Assembly: GCF_029909975.1 (NCBI RefSeq)
Contig: NZ_CP094516.1
Span: 3,720,001 to 3,784,000 of the forward strand
Source of the DNA: Bradyrhizobium sp. ISRA430
GTDB lineage: Bacteria > Pseudomonadota > Alphaproteobacteria > Rhizobiales > Xanthobacteraceae
Direction of reading: 5' to 3'
Length of the DNA: 64,000 nt
The first letter of the stretch is position 1. The number at the start of each line of letters is the position of its first letter. Below are positions 1-9,081 of this stretch, piece after piece. The translations under genes were made by a program, and so were the position numbers. A model generated the notes under the pieces. The model worked only from the letters and a program-made list of their open reading frames with translations, was not told the DNA's origin and searched no databases.

Positions 1-96
1 GAGGCGATGGACGAGCCGATGCAGGAGCTGGGCGAGGTCGGTATCCTGCTCAACAGGGCGCACGCCGCTCCGGCGGCGTATCCGGCCGGAAACTGA
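1..96 (+). CDS. C-terminal end of an unidentified gene, cut by the window edge
   Basis: An open frame enters from the left edge and ends at TGA 94-96, giving 31 residues ending AAYPAGN. It is too short to identify. It faces the minus-strand flagellar operon and is followed by a strong hairpin, which fits a real gene end. As I recall, the lateral flagellar locus of Bradyrhizobium diazoefficiens has its regulator gene lafR at the edge in opposite orientation, so this could be its tail. That is inference from position only. Confidence 0.4.
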   Translation, partial: EAMDEPMQELGEVGILLNRAHAAPAAYPAGN

Positions 97-127
97 CGCC
101 GCAAGGCATCGACACGACAGCGACACC

Positions 128-157
128 GGCCTCTGCGGCAAGACAGCCGCAGAGGCC
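128..157. terminator. Hairpin between convergent transcription units
   Basis: A perfect 12-bp inverted repeat (128-139 and 146-157, arms GGCCTCTGCGGC and GCCGCAGAGGCC) with a 6-nt loop lies between the plus-strand gene end at 96 and the minus-strand operon end at 217. No T-run follows on either strand, so it may be a Rho-assisted or processing end rather than a classical intrinsic terminator. Confidence 0.5.
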
Positions 158-216
158 GATGCACTTTAAGCTACAGCCTGGACGCGATGCCGGCACGTCT
201 CGGCCGAGGCGTCACG

Positions 217-675
217 TCACGGCTTCTGCTGGAATTCGTCCTTCGAGACGTAGTTGAAATCGTCGACCAGGACGTCCTGGACGACGTCGGCCTGCATGCG
301 CTCATTGACGCGCTGCTTGATCGCGGCCGTGAGAACGGACAGGTCGTAGCGGGCGAGCTTCCTGAAATCCAGGCGGTCGTCCGCATAGATCCTGCGAAAA
401 GCCTCGTCCACGACGAACGGCTCGGGCGGAACGGTGAGCTGGTGCATGGTCCGCGCCTCCACGGTGTAGACGAACCGTGCGACGATGTAGCCCTGCACGC
501 CGCCATTCTCGACCATGGGCACGCTCAGCGCCCTCGTCTTCTGGTATTGCAGCCCGTCGAGATATTCGTCCTTGGCGGACAACAGGCTGCCGTTCTCCTT
601 CCAGTAGGCCACGGCATAGCTCGTGCCCGCAGTGAGGATGCACACCCAAAGTCCGGCCAGCACCAGCCTGATCAT
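217..675 (-). CDS. Membrane-anchored protein of the flagellar locus, FliL-like in outline
   Basis: 152 residues. One N-terminal membrane segment (about residues 3-24) is followed by a soluble domain rich in beta-type sequence (VQGYIVARFVYTVEA) and an amphipathic C-terminal region (IKQRVNERMQADVVQDVLVDDF). This outline resembles FliL, a single-pass periplasmic protein near the stator, but the similarity is remote and a clear FliL is encoded at 20425-20868. It is the last gene of a minus-strand flagellar operon and its start overlaps the end of the upstream gene by 4 nt, implying translational coupling. A flagellar role is inferred from context. Confidence 0.7.
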   Translation of the reverse strand: MIRLVLAGLWVCILTAGTSYAVAYWKENGSLLSAKDEYLDGLQYQKTRALSVPMVENGGVQGYIVARFVYTVEARTMHQLTVPPEPFVVDEAFRRIYADDRLDFRKLARYDLSVLTAAIKQRVNERMQADVVQDVLVDDFNYVSKDEFQQKP

Positions 676-1178
676 TTGCGGTCCTGCGCTGCGCGACCGC
701 TATAGGTGCCGTCCGACTCGGAATCCCTGATCGCCTTGATGATGATGGTCGCGACTTCCCGCACTGCGTCGTAGTGCATCTCGAGCAACGCACGATTTCG
801 CTCGAGCTTCTGGCGCAGCCGCTGAATCTCCTCGGTGATCTCGGCCTCGCCGCCGGGAGGAATCCGCGCCCGCATCAGGCGGACGAACTCCAGCATGCTC
901 CGGCTCTTGCGTGTGCTGAAGTCGTCGAAGTCGACCTTCTTTCCTGCGGCGAGTGCAACCGTCTCCTCCTCCACGATGCTCTCGAGGCGCCGGATCGCCG
1001 CCAAGAGGCCGCTGACCTGATCCGACTTCACGGCATCGGCCGCGCTGACCGCTACCTCGCCGCCGGCATTCGGCACATGCACGGGCAGCAAGGCCTCGTC
1101 AGCCACCGCGTCGGCCATAGCCTCGGCCTGTGCCGCCAGCGATTCCATCAGTTCCGTCGCGCCGTCATCTGCCTGCAT
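672..1178 (-). CDS. FlgN-like protein, putative export chaperone
   Basis: 168 residues, predominantly helical. The region from about residue 55 (LLAAIRRLESIVEEETVALAAG followed by a K-rich turn and a second long helix) matches the FlgN pattern, a cytosolic chaperone that delivers the hook-junction proteins FlgK and FlgL to the export apparatus. Both clients are encoded in this locus (6526-9050). The first 50 residues are acidic and low-complexity. Coupled to the next gene by a 4-nt overlap. Assignment rests on pattern and context, so a different coiled-coil flagellar protein is possible. Confidence 0.65.
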   Translation of the reverse strand: MQADDGATELMESLAAQAEAMADAVADEALLPVHVPNAGGEVAVSAADAVKSDQVSGLLAAIRRLESIVEEETVALAAGKKVDFDDFSTRKSRSMLEFVRLMRARIPPGGEAEITEEIQRLRQKLERNRALLEMHYDAVREVATIIIKAIRDSESDGTYSGRAAQDRK

Positions 1179-1221
1179 GAGAAGTCCACCCCTCGACTGT
1201 CGTCACCCGTTCCAAAATCCG

Positions 1222-1689
1222 TCATCCGGCCTTGCCCACCTCGTCGCGAACCGCCGGGTGCGCAGCGGCGAGCTGCTTGGCAATGCCGATCCCCTTGCCC
1301 GCCGCGAGCTGATTGCCGAGCTGCTCCGCCAGCATCGACTTCCAGACGCTGCCGGCGGTTCCCTTGCCGAATACCTCCTCCGAGTCCTTCGGCAGCATCG
1401 TCTCGACGAAGGTCTGGAGGATGAAGGCCTCGAACTTGCGATACACGTCGCCCGACGCCGGCGCCTTGATTACCTGTACCGGCGCGGCATTCGGCGTCTG
1501 CACTTCCGTCGCCTTTGCCGCCGCTTGCCCGCCGGCCGCAGCCTTGCCGACCTCGGCTTCCATCGTGGCGGCAAAGTCGACATTTGACGATTTCAGAGCG
1601 TCCAGCTTCGCAGTCGCAGAGCGCTGCGTCACGGGATCGGCTGCCTCCAGGACGTCGAGCACGAGGTCGGGTGTCGCTGTCACGATCAT
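1222..1689 (-). CDS. flgJ: Rod-binding protein, FlgJ N-terminal-domain type (CheL)
   Basis: About 155 residues. The C-terminal half carries the rod-binding signature: FEAFILQTFVETMLP, then FGKGTAG, WKSMLAEQLG and GIGIAKQLA. FlgJ caps the growing rod in the periplasm. The muramidase domain found in enterobacterial FlgJ is absent, as usual in alphaproteobacteria; a separate lytic transglycosylase is encoded at 10422-11003. I prefer the ATG at 1689 because it forms an ATGA overlap with the stop of the upstream gene; an in-frame start at 1722 would add 11 residues and overlap by 37 nt. Confidence 0.85.
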   Translation of the reverse strand: MIVTATPDLVLDVLEAADPVTQRSATAKLDALKSSNVDFAATMEAEVGKAAAGGQAAAKATEVQTPNAAPVQVIKAPASGDVYRKFEAFILQTFVETMLPKDSEEVFGKGTAGSVWKSMLAEQLGNQLAAGKGIGIAKQLAAAHPAVRDEVGKAG

Positions 1690-2105
1690 GTTCGAATCCG
1701 GCTGGTTGGCATGGACGTCCAATCAGGCGCGGCGGGGCGTGTGCCGGCCATGTCCTCGAGCGAGCGCTTCTCGGTCTCGCGACGCTTGTCCGCGAGCGCC
1801 GCCCTCGCGACCTGCTCGAGCTGCTTGACACGCCGGCTCTCGGACCGGACCTGATCGAGCTGGCGCGAGGCCTGCGCCTGTACGGCGCGAGCGCCAATGC
1901 TCGTATTCGTCAGGCGCCGCGCGATCGACTCGCTCGATGACCCCGCCGGCAGCTCCGCACGATTGAGCGCCGCGACCAGCCAGGCCTGCTCGTCCTGCAT
2001 GCTCTTCTCCTGCTGCCGAATCTGCGCGAGCCGCCATTCGGCCAGCCGGAGCTGAAGCTTGACCAGCGAGACCATGCGACCGAGTTTTTCCGCGCGCGAC
2101 GTCAT
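1686..2105 (-). CDS. Coiled-coil protein, probable FliJ-like export component
   Basis: 139 residues, almost entirely charged helix (for example RLAEWRLAQIRQQEKSMQDE and ESRRVKQLEQVARAALADKR). Size and coiled-coil character match FliJ, the stalk-like partner of the export ATPase FliI. FliJ diverges very fast, so sequence alone is weak; position between fliR and flgJ in an export-rich operon supports it. The gene starts 6 nt after the fliR stop. Confidence 0.6.
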   Translation of the reverse strand: MTSRAEKLGRMVSLVKLQLRLAEWRLAQIRQQEKSMQDEQAWLVAALNRAELPAGSSSESIARRLTNTSIGARAVQAQASRQLDQVRSESRRVKQLEQVARAALADKRRETEKRSLEDMAGTRPAAPDWTSMPTSRIRT

Positions 2106-2111
2106 GGCCGA

Positions 2112-2864
2112 TCATTCCGCCAGCCAGGACGAGACGCCGAGCATGAACTGTGTCAGCAGCTCGTCGCTGGTGAGGTAGAGCAGCAGAAAGCCACCGAACA
2201 GCACGAAGGGCACCGAGATGAAATAGACGGGAATCGCCGGCGTCAGCTTGTTGATGAGGCCGACCGACAGATTGACGATGACGGAATAGACGATGAAGGG
2301 GCTGGTGATCCTGAGCGTCAGCACGAACGCTTCCGATAGGCGGCTGGCGAGCTGATCCAGCGCCATGCTGCCGCCGAGCCGGTCGCCGGGATGCCAGACG
2401 TCGTAGGAGTTCATCAACCCGCGCAGCACCTGCCAGTGCTGGTCAGTCATGAAGAACAGCGTGGTGACGGCGGCCATGATCAGCGGCACAAGAGCCGGCG
2501 CCGGATCGGTGTCGGCGACCGGTGTGCCCGGGATGTTGCTGAGCCCGATCGCGCTCGCCATCACGGTGGCCATGGTTTGCAGCGCCAGAAAGAACACGCG
2601 CCCGCCGAGCCCGATGACGCTGCCGATCACGAGCTCGGAGCAGATCAGGAGCGCAAGGGTCAGCGGCGGCGCATTTTCCAACAGCGGCTTCAGGACCGCG
2701 ATCAGGATCGGCGTCAGCGCAAACGTGGTGACGAGCGCGACGAACAGGCGAACCTGGGCCGGAACGTTGACGCTGGAATAGCCGGGCACCAGCATCAGGC
2801 AGGCGCCGATGCGGCAGAACACGATGAAGGTCACGAGCACGCTGTCGGTGAGACCGCCGATCAC
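2112..2864 (-). CDS. fliR: Flagellar export gate protein FliR
   Basis: 250 residues with about six membrane segments. The N-terminus ([16 protein letters not shown] followed by [11 protein letters not shown]) and the C-terminal half ([22 protein letters not shown]) are typical of FliR. It forms the core of the inner-membrane export gate with FliP and FliQ, both present here. The start overlaps the flhA stop by 4 nt, so FliR and FlhA are probably translationally coupled. Confidence 0.96.
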   Translation of the reverse strand: MIGGLTDSVLVTFIVFCRIGACLMLVPGYSSVNVPAQVRLFVALVTTFALTPILIAVLKPLLENAPPLTLALLICSELVIGSVIGLGGRVFFLALQTMATVMASAIGLSNIPGTPVADTDPAPALVPLIMAAVTTLFFMTDQHWQVLRGLMNSYDVWHPGDRLGGSMALDQLASRLSEAFVLTLRITSPFIVYSVIVNLSVGLINKLTPAIPVYFISVPFVLFGGFLLLYLTSDELLTQFMLGVSSWLAE

Positions 2865-4942
2865 GACACGGCTCCGAGCGGCCTGATCTCGGCGCTGCGC
2901 GCGACTTCGACATGCGACAGGATCGGCAGGGTCGGAAACACCCTTTCCAGGATCATACGGACATAGGGGCGCGCCTCAGGAGTCACCGCGAGCACGACGC
3001 TGGTGCCGTTCTCCGTGAACTTCCGGACTGCGGCGCTGGCTTCGGTCGCGAACTGCTCGATCAGGCGCGGATCGGCATCGAACTCGACGACGTCGCCCTT
3101 GGCGTCGCGCTTCAGGCTCTGATGGAACGCGAGGTCCCAGCGATTGCCGAGGCGCACGACATTGAGCACGCCGTTGTCGGAGAGATCGCCGCAGATCTGC
3201 TGGGCGAGACGCATCCGCACGTGCTCGGCGACCTGCTCCGAGCGCCGCACGTGGGGCGCGATTTCGGCGATCGCCTCCAGGATGAGATGAAGATTGCGAA
3301 TCGAGACCCGCTCGCCGAGCAGGATCTTCAGGATCGCGAGCAGGCCCGAATAGGAGATCTGCGACGGACAGAGATCATCGACCAGGCGCTTGTATTCCGG
3401 ATCCAGCCGGTCGAGCAGTCCTCTCATGTCCTTGTAGGACAGGAGCTGGGCCAGGTTCGCCCTGATCACCTCGCTCAGATGCGTCAGCAGCACCGAGAGA
3501 TTGTCGACCGGCCTGCAGCCCTGCCGCTTGACCTCCTCGGTGAAGGCTTCGGTCACCCACAGCGCCTTCATCCCGAAGGCCGGTTCGATCACCTCGTCGC
3601 CGGGCACGTCGGGCTTGCCGTCCTTGTCGACGAGCACCATCACCTCGCCGAGCCGCAGCTCGCCATGGGCGACACGGGTGTCGTGGATCCGGATCTGATA
3701 GCCCTTGGGATCGATCGAGAGGTTGTCGGAGAGCTTGATCTCGGGGATCACGAAGCCGTACTGTTTGGCAAACTTCTTGCGGATCTTGCTGACGCGATGG
3801 GCGAGCTCGTTGCGCGAGCCCAGCAGGTGAACGGCGAGCTGGCCGCCGAGTTGCAGCTCAATCTCCGCAGTCTTGAGCTGCTCCTTCACGGATTCCTTGG
3901 CCTCTGTCTGCGCCCGCTCGTCAGCCTTGCGCGCCTCCTCCTTCTGCTTCGCCTCCGCCTGCCGTTTCGGCAGCGAGTAGCCGACGAAGGCCATGACACC
4001 GCCGAGCAGCACGAACGGCGCCATCGGCAGTCCCGGCATCAGCGCAAGCACGAACATCATCAGCGCCGCCGCCGATACGGCGCGCGGATAGCCACCGAGC
4101 TGGCGGAGCACGGCCTGCTCCGCCGAGCCTCTGGTGCCGCCCTTGGAGACCAGGAGGCCCGCCGAGAGGGACACGATCAGTGCCGGCATCTGCGAGACCA
4201 GTCCATCGCCGACGGAGAGTTTCGTGTAGACGTCGGCGGCGCGCGCCAGCGTCAGCCCATGGTGGGTGACGCCGATGACGATGCCGCCGAAAATGTTGAT
4301 CGCGGTGATGATCAGGCCGGCGATGGCGTCGCCGCGCACGAATTTCGAGGCACCGTCCATCGCTCCGAAGAACGCGCTCTCCTCTTCGAGCTCACGGCGC
4401 CGGCGCTGTGCCTCCTTGTCGTCGATCAGGCCCGCGGACAGGTCGGCATCGATCGCCATCTGCTTGCCGGGGATGGCGTCCAGGGTGAAGCGGGCGCCGA
4501 CCTCGGCGATGCGGGTCGCGCCCTTGGTGATCACGACGAAATTCACCGTGACCAGGATCGCGAAGATGATCAGGCCGATGACGAAGTCGCCGCCCATGAC
4601 GAATTTGGAGAAGCCGGCGACGACGTAGCCGGCGGCCTGCTCCCCCTCCCCGCCGCGCGACAGGATCAGGCGAGTGGTCGCGATGTTGAGCGCGAGCCGC
4701 AGGATCGTTGCGATCAGCAGCACGGTCGGGAAAGCCGAGAAGTCGAGCGGCCGTTGGATCCACAGCGCGACCATCAGGATCAGCGCCGACAGCGCGATCG
4801 AGACAGCGAGGCCGAGGTCGATCAGGATCGGTGGAATCGGCAGGAACAGGATCGTGAGCATGACCACGATTCCGCCCGCGAAGAACGCGTCCGCCCCCAG
4901 TCGTCGCGGGGTCGGCAGGCTAGCAGCTAACGTATCGGCCAT
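2861..4942 (-). CDS. flhA: Flagellar export gate protein FlhA
   Basis: 693 residues, the normal FlhA length. The N-terminal half has about eight membrane segments and contains the FHIPEP signature ([20 protein letters not shown], around residues 145-165). A charged linker rich in K and E follows (around 330-370), then the cytoplasmic C-domain that docks chaperone-substrate complexes. FlhA couples proton flow to export. It sits between fliQ and fliR on the minus strand. Confidence 0.98.
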   Translation of the reverse strand: MADTLAASLPTPRRLGADAFFAGGIVVMLTILFLPIPPILIDLGLAVSIALSALILMVALWIQRPLDFSAFPTVLLIATILRLALNIATTRLILSRGGEGEQAAGYVVAGFSKFVMGGDFVIGLIIFAILVTVNFVVITKGATRIAEVGARFTLDAIPGKQMAIDADLSAGLIDDKEAQRRRRELEEESAFFGAMDGASKFVRGDAIAGLIITAINIFGGIVIGVTHHGLTLARAADVYTKLSVGDGLVSQMPALIVSLSAGLLVSKGGTRGSAEQAVLRQLGGYPRAVSAAALMMFVLALMPGLPMAPFVLLGGVMAFVGYSLPKRQAEAKQKEEARKADERAQTEAKESVKEQLKTAEIELQLGGQLAVHLLGSRNELAHRVSKIRKKFAKQYGFVIPEIKLSDNLSIDPKGYQIRIHDTRVAHGELRLGEVMVLVDKDGKPDVPGDEVIEPAFGMKALWVTEAFTEEVKRQGCRPVDNLSVLLTHLSEVIRANLAQLLSYKDMRGLLDRLDPEYKRLVDDLCPSQISYSGLLAILKILLGERVSIRNLHLILEAIAEIAPHVRRSEQVAEHVRMRLAQQICGDLSDNGVLNVVRLGNRWDLAFHQSLKRDAKGDVVEFDADPRLIEQFATEASAAVRKFTENGTSVVLAVTPEARPYVRMILERVFPTLPILSHVEVARSAEIRPLGAVS

Positions 4943-5020
4943 GGTTCACCGGCAGCAGATTCCGGCCTGCAATCTGCCGCGCAAAGCTTACGCGGGGATG
5001 GTGGCCGGACGCTTTGCGGA

Positions 5021-5287
5021 TCAGAAGCCGTGCTCGATCCGGGAATAGACCATCTCGGTGAAGGTGGAGAGATGCGCGCCGATGAAGGAGCCGGAGATGG
5101 CGACAACCAGGAGGATGACGATGATCTTCGGCACGAAGGTCAGCGTCACTTCCTGGACCTGCGTGAGCGCCTGAATCAGCGCGATGATGGTGCCGACCAG
5201 CATCGCCGCGCCGACGGCGGGCCCGGAGGCGACGATGATGGTCCAGATCGCCGCCTGGACGATGTCGAGGGCGTCCCTCTCGTTCAT
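5021..5287 (-). CDS. fliQ: Flagellar export gate protein FliQ
   Basis: 88 residues with two membrane helices (IVASGPAVGAAMLVGTIIAL and IIVILLVVAISGSFIG), the invariable FliQ layout. The motif IALIQALTQVQEVTLTFVPK is characteristic. It belongs to the FliP-FliQ-FliR gate. It starts one base after flgD ends, and 78 nt of spacer separates it from flhA. Confidence 0.97.
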   Translation of the reverse strand: MNERDALDIVQAAIWTIIVASGPAVGAAMLVGTIIALIQALTQVQEVTLTFVPKIIVILLVVAISGSFIGAHLSTFTEMVYSRIEHGF

Positions 5288-5288
5288 G

Positions 5289-5702
5289 CTAGCTGATCGT
5301 GAGCCCGGGCCCGACCGCGACCTTCGTCCCGTCCTCGAGGGTCGCGATGGAGCCGTCGCTGTTGATCGAGATCGACGCGACCTTGCCGGTGAATCTCGCC
5401 CCGATCGAGTCGGTGAAGCTGACGGTCTTTCCGATCAGCCCGTCGGCCTGCGACAGCGCCTGCGAGGACAGCAGCGCATCGAGCTTCGTGTTGGTCTGCA
5501 TGGCCTGCTCGACGGTGGAGAGCTGCGCGAACTGGCTCATATATTGCGAGGTATCCATCGGATTGGTCGGATCCTGGTTCTTCATCTCGGCGACGAGAAG
5601 CTGAAGAAAGGTGTTGTAGTCGACGCTGTTGCTGGCCGTGGTGGTGGATTGGGTCGAGCTGGATGTCCTGCTGGTCGCGTCGGTCGCGCTGGTGACGTTC
5701 AT
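5289..5702 (-). CDS. flgD: Hook-capping protein FlgD
   Basis: 137 residues, the short alphaproteobacterial form. The conserved FlgD core is visible: YNTFLQLLVAEMKNQDPTNP followed by SQFAQLSTVEQAMQTN; then a small beta domain (IGKTVSFTDSIGARF). FlgD scaffolds hook assembly and is lost when the hook is finished. The ATG at 5702 is chosen because GGAGAG precedes it at good spacing; the frame is open further upstream but that stretch lies in flbT and does not look like FlgD. Confidence 0.93.
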   Translation of the reverse strand: MNVTSATDATSRTSSSTQSTTTASNSVDYNTFLQLLVAEMKNQDPTNPMDTSQYMSQFAQLSTVEQAMQTNTKLDALLSSQALSQADGLIGKTVSFTDSIGARFTGKVASISINSDGSIATLEDGTKVAVGPGLTIS

Positions 5703-5716
5703 GTGTCTCTCCGCTG

Positions 5717-6127
5717 TCAGGCAGCCTCGAATGGAAATTCGGTCGTCGTGCCGGCCAGGATTGCCTGCTCGACCGGGAACAGCGCCCGGATCCGCTTGAG
5801 CGCCTCGTAGTAGCGGCTCGCCCCGACCAGCTCGTCGATCGCGGCGAGGCCCTCCAGCATCTGCTTGTTCTCGCACACCGCAGACAGAGCCGCATGGTGC
5901 TGCCCGTAGAGCGCGGATGCGTCGCGGATATCCGTCGGATTCATCAGCATGAGCTGCACGATGAAATAGAGCTGGCGCATCGCCGTGGTGGCGTCGGACG
6001 CCTGCATGACCTGGCCTTCGAGCAGGAACATCACGTCGTTGACGAGCTCGACGGAAACCTTGCGGTCCACGCGCAGCACCGCGCCGTTGACGTAGATCCG
6101 CTCGCCGGCGCGCAGGGATATCCTCAT
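5717..6127 (-). CDS. flbT: Flagellin post-transcriptional regulator FlbT
   Basis: 136 residues, full length for FlbT (starts MRISLRAGERIYVNGAVLRV). FlbT acts on flagellin mRNA: in Caulobacter it binds the 5' untranslated leader of a flagellin transcript and limits its translation, while in Brucella and, as I recall, in the lateral system of Bradyrhizobium it is needed for flagellin production. It is encoded next to flaF with a 4-nt overlap, the usual pairing. The flagellin leaders at 18260-18324 and 19444-19507 carry a conserved pairing element that makes them plausible targets. Confidence 0.95.
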   Translation of the reverse strand: MRISLRAGERIYVNGAVLRVDRKVSVELVNDVMFLLEGQVMQASDATTAMRQLYFIVQLMLMNPTDIRDASALYGQHHAALSAVCENKQMLEGLAAIDELVGASRYYEALKRIRALFPVEQAILAGTTTEFPFEAA

Positions 6128-6489
6128 TGCAGCGCGTCTCGGATCAGGCGGTTGATTTCGATGAGCTGCATCACGTCGTTCGATTTCTCTTCACGAAGAC
6201 GGTCGGCTTCCTTCACGACCCATATCCCGATCGAGATGATGTCGGCACGCAGCTTGTCGGGGAGTCCGTTGTCCGGATGGGAGAGATCCTCGATGAAGAT
6301 CGTCCACAGTCGCCGCACATAGAGCAGGCTCTGGACCAGCTCTTCGATACTGAAGCGACCCTTCTGGATCCGCTCCAGGCGGTCGATGCCGAGGCTGAGG
6401 GCCTGGCGCTCGCGCCCGCGCGCCTCGTGGCCGCTGTCTTCGACGACCGCTTCATAGGCTTCAAAAGTCATCAGAACCACTCTGCGCAC
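6124..6489 (-). CDS. flaF: Flagellar biosynthesis regulator FlaF
   Basis: 121 residues from a GTG start at 6489. An in-frame ATG at 6471 gives MTFEAYEAV and 115 residues, closer to the usual N-terminus. Family features include a repeated helical pattern and the LWTIFIEDLSHPDNGLPDKLRADIISIGIWV core. FlaF works with FlbT to balance flagellin synthesis and secretion and probably binds flagellin. Overlaps flbT by 4 nt. Confidence 0.93.
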   Translation of the reverse strand: MRRVVLMTFEAYEAVVEDSGHEARGRERQALSLGIDRLERIQKGRFSIEELVQSLLYVRRLWTIFIEDLSHPDNGLPDKLRADIISIGIWVVKEADRLREEKSNDVMQLIEINRLIRDALQ

Positions 6490-6525
6490 GAGACCGGATA
6501 ACGAAGCAAGGCTTGCGAGCCCGAC

Positions 6526-7572
6526 TCAGAGATAGTTGATCAAGCTGATCTTCTGGAGCTGCGAGGTGAGCGCGAGCGCCGTCTGGATCTGGGTCTGCAA
6601 GGTATTGACGCGAACGGAGGCCTCGGTCGGATCGACCTGCTCCATCTTGACGATCTGCTCGTTGAGAATGTCGTGCTGGATCTTCAGCTTGTCCGTCGCG
6701 GCGATGACCCGCTGCTGGGTCGAGCCGACGCTGCCCCCGAGCACGGCGAGATCGTTGATCGCACCGCTGACGAGGCTGATCGCCTTATCGACGACGACCT
6801 GGAACGTATCCCTGCTCAGGCTCGTGTTTCCGAGATCGGTCATCATGGTGTAGGCCTCGGCGAGCTTGCGGAAGCCGGGTTGGTTGGCGCTGACTGAGCT
6901 GTCGACGATCTCGGTCGTGGAGATGCGGCTCGACAATGTCTGGTCGGTGGCGGACGACCAGTTGGCGTTCCAGGCCGGACTGGCGAATTCCGCATCGAAG
7001 CTCGTGTTGAGGAAGGTCTGCATCTGGGCCGGGGTGATGCTGTTCACGCCCGCCGAGGACTGCGTGACGCCGAAGGCGGCCAGGAAGTCCGCATCGACCT
7101 GATTCTTGCTGGCAGAGCCGGTGGCGTAATTCGTGACCGGCGCATTCTGCGTGTTGAGGCCGGCGAACAGGTATGAGCCGTTGTAGGAGACGTTGAGCGC
7201 GCCAATCAGGTCCTGGAGATTGGCGGATGCGCTCGGCAGGATGATTCGCGCGCCGCTGTCGGCATCGCGCGCAGCGATCAGGTTCTTGAGGAAGTCCTGG
7301 GCGGTGGTGCCGAGCTGGGTGATCCGGTTCTGAGTCACGTCGAGGCGTCCCGCGACGAGCTCGTTGGTATCGACGAGTTGATCGGCGAAACTCATGTCGG
7401 CCCGCAGGCCGACGTCGCTCCCCGTTGCGGTGCCGAGCTCGAGGCCGACATCGGCGAATCGGCCGGTGGTCGCCTCCTTCGAGGCCTTGCTCAGGGCGCT
7501 CTGGTTGTTCGTGATCGAGTATCTCAACGATGATGACAGCATCAGGGTCGAGATGTAGTTCGCGCTCATCAT
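6526..7572 (-). CDS. flgL: Hook-filament junction protein FlgL
   Basis: 348 residues with flagellin-like terminal helices: an N-terminal coiled coil (residues about 8-70, SLRYSITNNQSALSKASKEATTG) and a C-terminal one (NEQIVKMEQVDPTEASVRVNTLQTQIQTALAL). FlgL (HAP3) links FlgK to the filament. The start codon abuts the flgK stop at 7572, so the two are coupled. It is much more divergent than the two filament flagellins at 17345-19443. Confidence 0.93.
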   Translation of the reverse strand: MMSANYISTLMLSSSLRYSITNNQSALSKASKEATTGRFADVGLELGTATGSDVGLRADMSFADQLVDTNELVAGRLDVTQNRITQLGTTAQDFLKNLIAARDADSGARIILPSASANLQDLIGALNVSYNGSYLFAGLNTQNAPVTNYATGSASKNQVDADFLAAFGVTQSSAGVNSITPAQMQTFLNTSFDAEFASPAWNANWSSATDQTLSSRISTTEIVDSSVSANQPGFRKLAEAYTMMTDLGNTSLSRDTFQVVVDKAISLVSGAINDLAVLGGSVGSTQQRVIAATDKLKIQHDILNEQIVKMEQVDPTEASVRVNTLQTQIQTALALTSQLQKISLINYL

Positions 7573-9050
7573 TACGATGCTCCCACTGCGGCTAGCAGGC
7601 TTTTCAACATATCGTCGACCGTCGAGATCAGCTTCGACGACGCCGAGTAGGTGCGCTCGACTTGGAGCATCAAAGACATCTCGTCGTCCATGTTGACGCC
7701 GTTGACGTTCGACAGCGCCGAATTACTGCGGTCGAGCAGCGTGTTCTGGTATTGGGCGTTGTCGTCGGCGGCTTTGCGCTGGCTCTCGATCCAGCTCGCC
7801 GAGGACGAGGCGAAATCGATCACGCTGCCGCTCGGCTTGCCCTGTGCGGCAGTATCGAACGGCTGCGACGCATCCATGTTGCCGATCAATTGCTGGAGCC
7901 GGGTCGAGAAGCCGGCATTGCCGGCGGTGTTGTAGTTGTAGGCCGCATTGCCGCTGATTGCGCCGTCCCGCAACAGGTTCGGGTTGCCGCCTGCGGCTGG
8001 ATCGACGGACGCCGCAACCATGATCGTGCCGGCGAGACCGACCGACACGGTCGCGCTCGCAGGCATGGCCGTCGCGCCAGGATAGGTGAAGAGGCCGGGT
8101 ACGTCCGGCAGCGCCGCAGCGGACTGATCGCTCTCCTTGAAGGCGCTGATCAGGCCGCGCGCGACTTCGTCGAGCTGGCTCTGATACGTGACCGCGGCAT
8201 TGTCGCGCAGCTCGGCAAGGCCCGCGAGCTTGCCCGACTTGAGCGGCATTACCGAATTGGCGCCGGTCACCGGTACGCCGTCGATATAAACCGCATTTCC
8301 GGTCGTGCCGGGCGTATAGATGTTGGTTGGTGCAAAGCTCACGGACCGTGCCGTCTTGTCGAACAGCACGACACCGCTGTCGGTGTAGAGCGCCGCATCG
8401 CCGTTGGTGCGGATCGACATGGTGACGCCGACCTCCTGCGACAGCTTCGAGACGATGCTGTCGCGCTGATCGAGATAGTCGGTGACGTCGTCGCCGGCGA
8501 TCGTTCCCTTCACGATCGCCGTGTTGACGGTGTCGAATTGGGCGAGGAGCTTGTTGATATTGGCGACCGAGGTCGCCATGTCGGCATCGGCGCCTTCGCG
8601 GATCGACTGCACGGTCTTGGTCGCCTGATTGAGCGAGGCCGCCATGTCCTTGGCAGAGGAGACGGCCGCCTGCGCCAGCGTGGCGTTGTCGGGCGCGTTG
8701 GCGTATTGCTGCAACGCCTGCTTCAGCTTGTTGAGCTGCGCGGTCGGTGACTGGTCGAGCTCGGGATCGTCCACCGTGGCGGCCGCGATCTTCTGGAGAC
8801 CGTCATAGATCGCGCTTTGCTTGGCGGATCCCGACGTCGCGGTCAGCACGTTGCTGAACAGGCCCGAGCTTGCGGCGCGCTGGATCGCCGCGACGTAGAC
8901 GCCGGCGCCGGGGAGATTGTCCAGCACGGTGATCTTGCGCGAATAGCCGGCTTGGCTGGCGCCGGCGATGTTGCGCGAGATGACCGACGACTGGACACCC
9001 GACGCCATGAGCGAGGAGCGGGCGTTGTCGAGAGTGGCAGTGAGGGACAT
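7572..9050 (-). CDS. flgK: Hook-associated protein FlgK
   Basis: 492 residues. The N-terminus has the rod/hook signature (MASGVQSSVISRNIAGASQAGYSRK) and the C-terminus the matching helix (GVNMDDEMSLMLQVERTYSASSKLISTVDDMLKSLL). FlgK (HAP1) is the first junction protein above the hook. It lies between flgE and flgL in the order flgE-flgK-flgL. The FlgN-like protein at 672-1178 may be its chaperone. Confidence 0.96.
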   Translation of the reverse strand: MSLTATLDNARSSLMASGVQSSVISRNIAGASQAGYSRKITVLDNLPGAGVYVAAIQRAASSGLFSNVLTATSGSAKQSAIYDGLQKIAAATVDDPELDQSPTAQLNKLKQALQQYANAPDNATLAQAAVSSAKDMAASLNQATKTVQSIREGADADMATSVANINKLLAQFDTVNTAIVKGTIAGDDVTDYLDQRDSIVSKLSQEVGVTMSIRTNGDAALYTDSGVVLFDKTARSVSFAPTNIYTPGTTGNAVYIDGVPVTGANSVMPLKSGKLAGLAELRDNAAVTYQSQLDEVARGLISAFKESDQSAAALPDVPGLFTYPGATAMPASATVSVGLAGTIMVAASVDPAAGGNPNLLRDGAISGNAAYNYNTAGNAGFSTRLQQLIGNMDASQPFDTAAQGKPSGSVIDFASSSASWIESQRKAADDNAQYQNTLLDRSNSALSNVNGVNMDDEMSLMLQVERTYSASSKLISTVDDMLKSLLAAVGAS

Positions 9051-9081
9051 GAGGTGCTCTTCGGCGTGCTCTCGGCAGGTA

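Noticed and set aside
2912..4930. 672-residue plus-strand open frame
   Set aside because: It is antisense to the well-supported flhA gene, is rich in His, Asp, Arg and Gln as expected from the shadow of a GC-rich gene, and has no ribosome site or recognisable domain.
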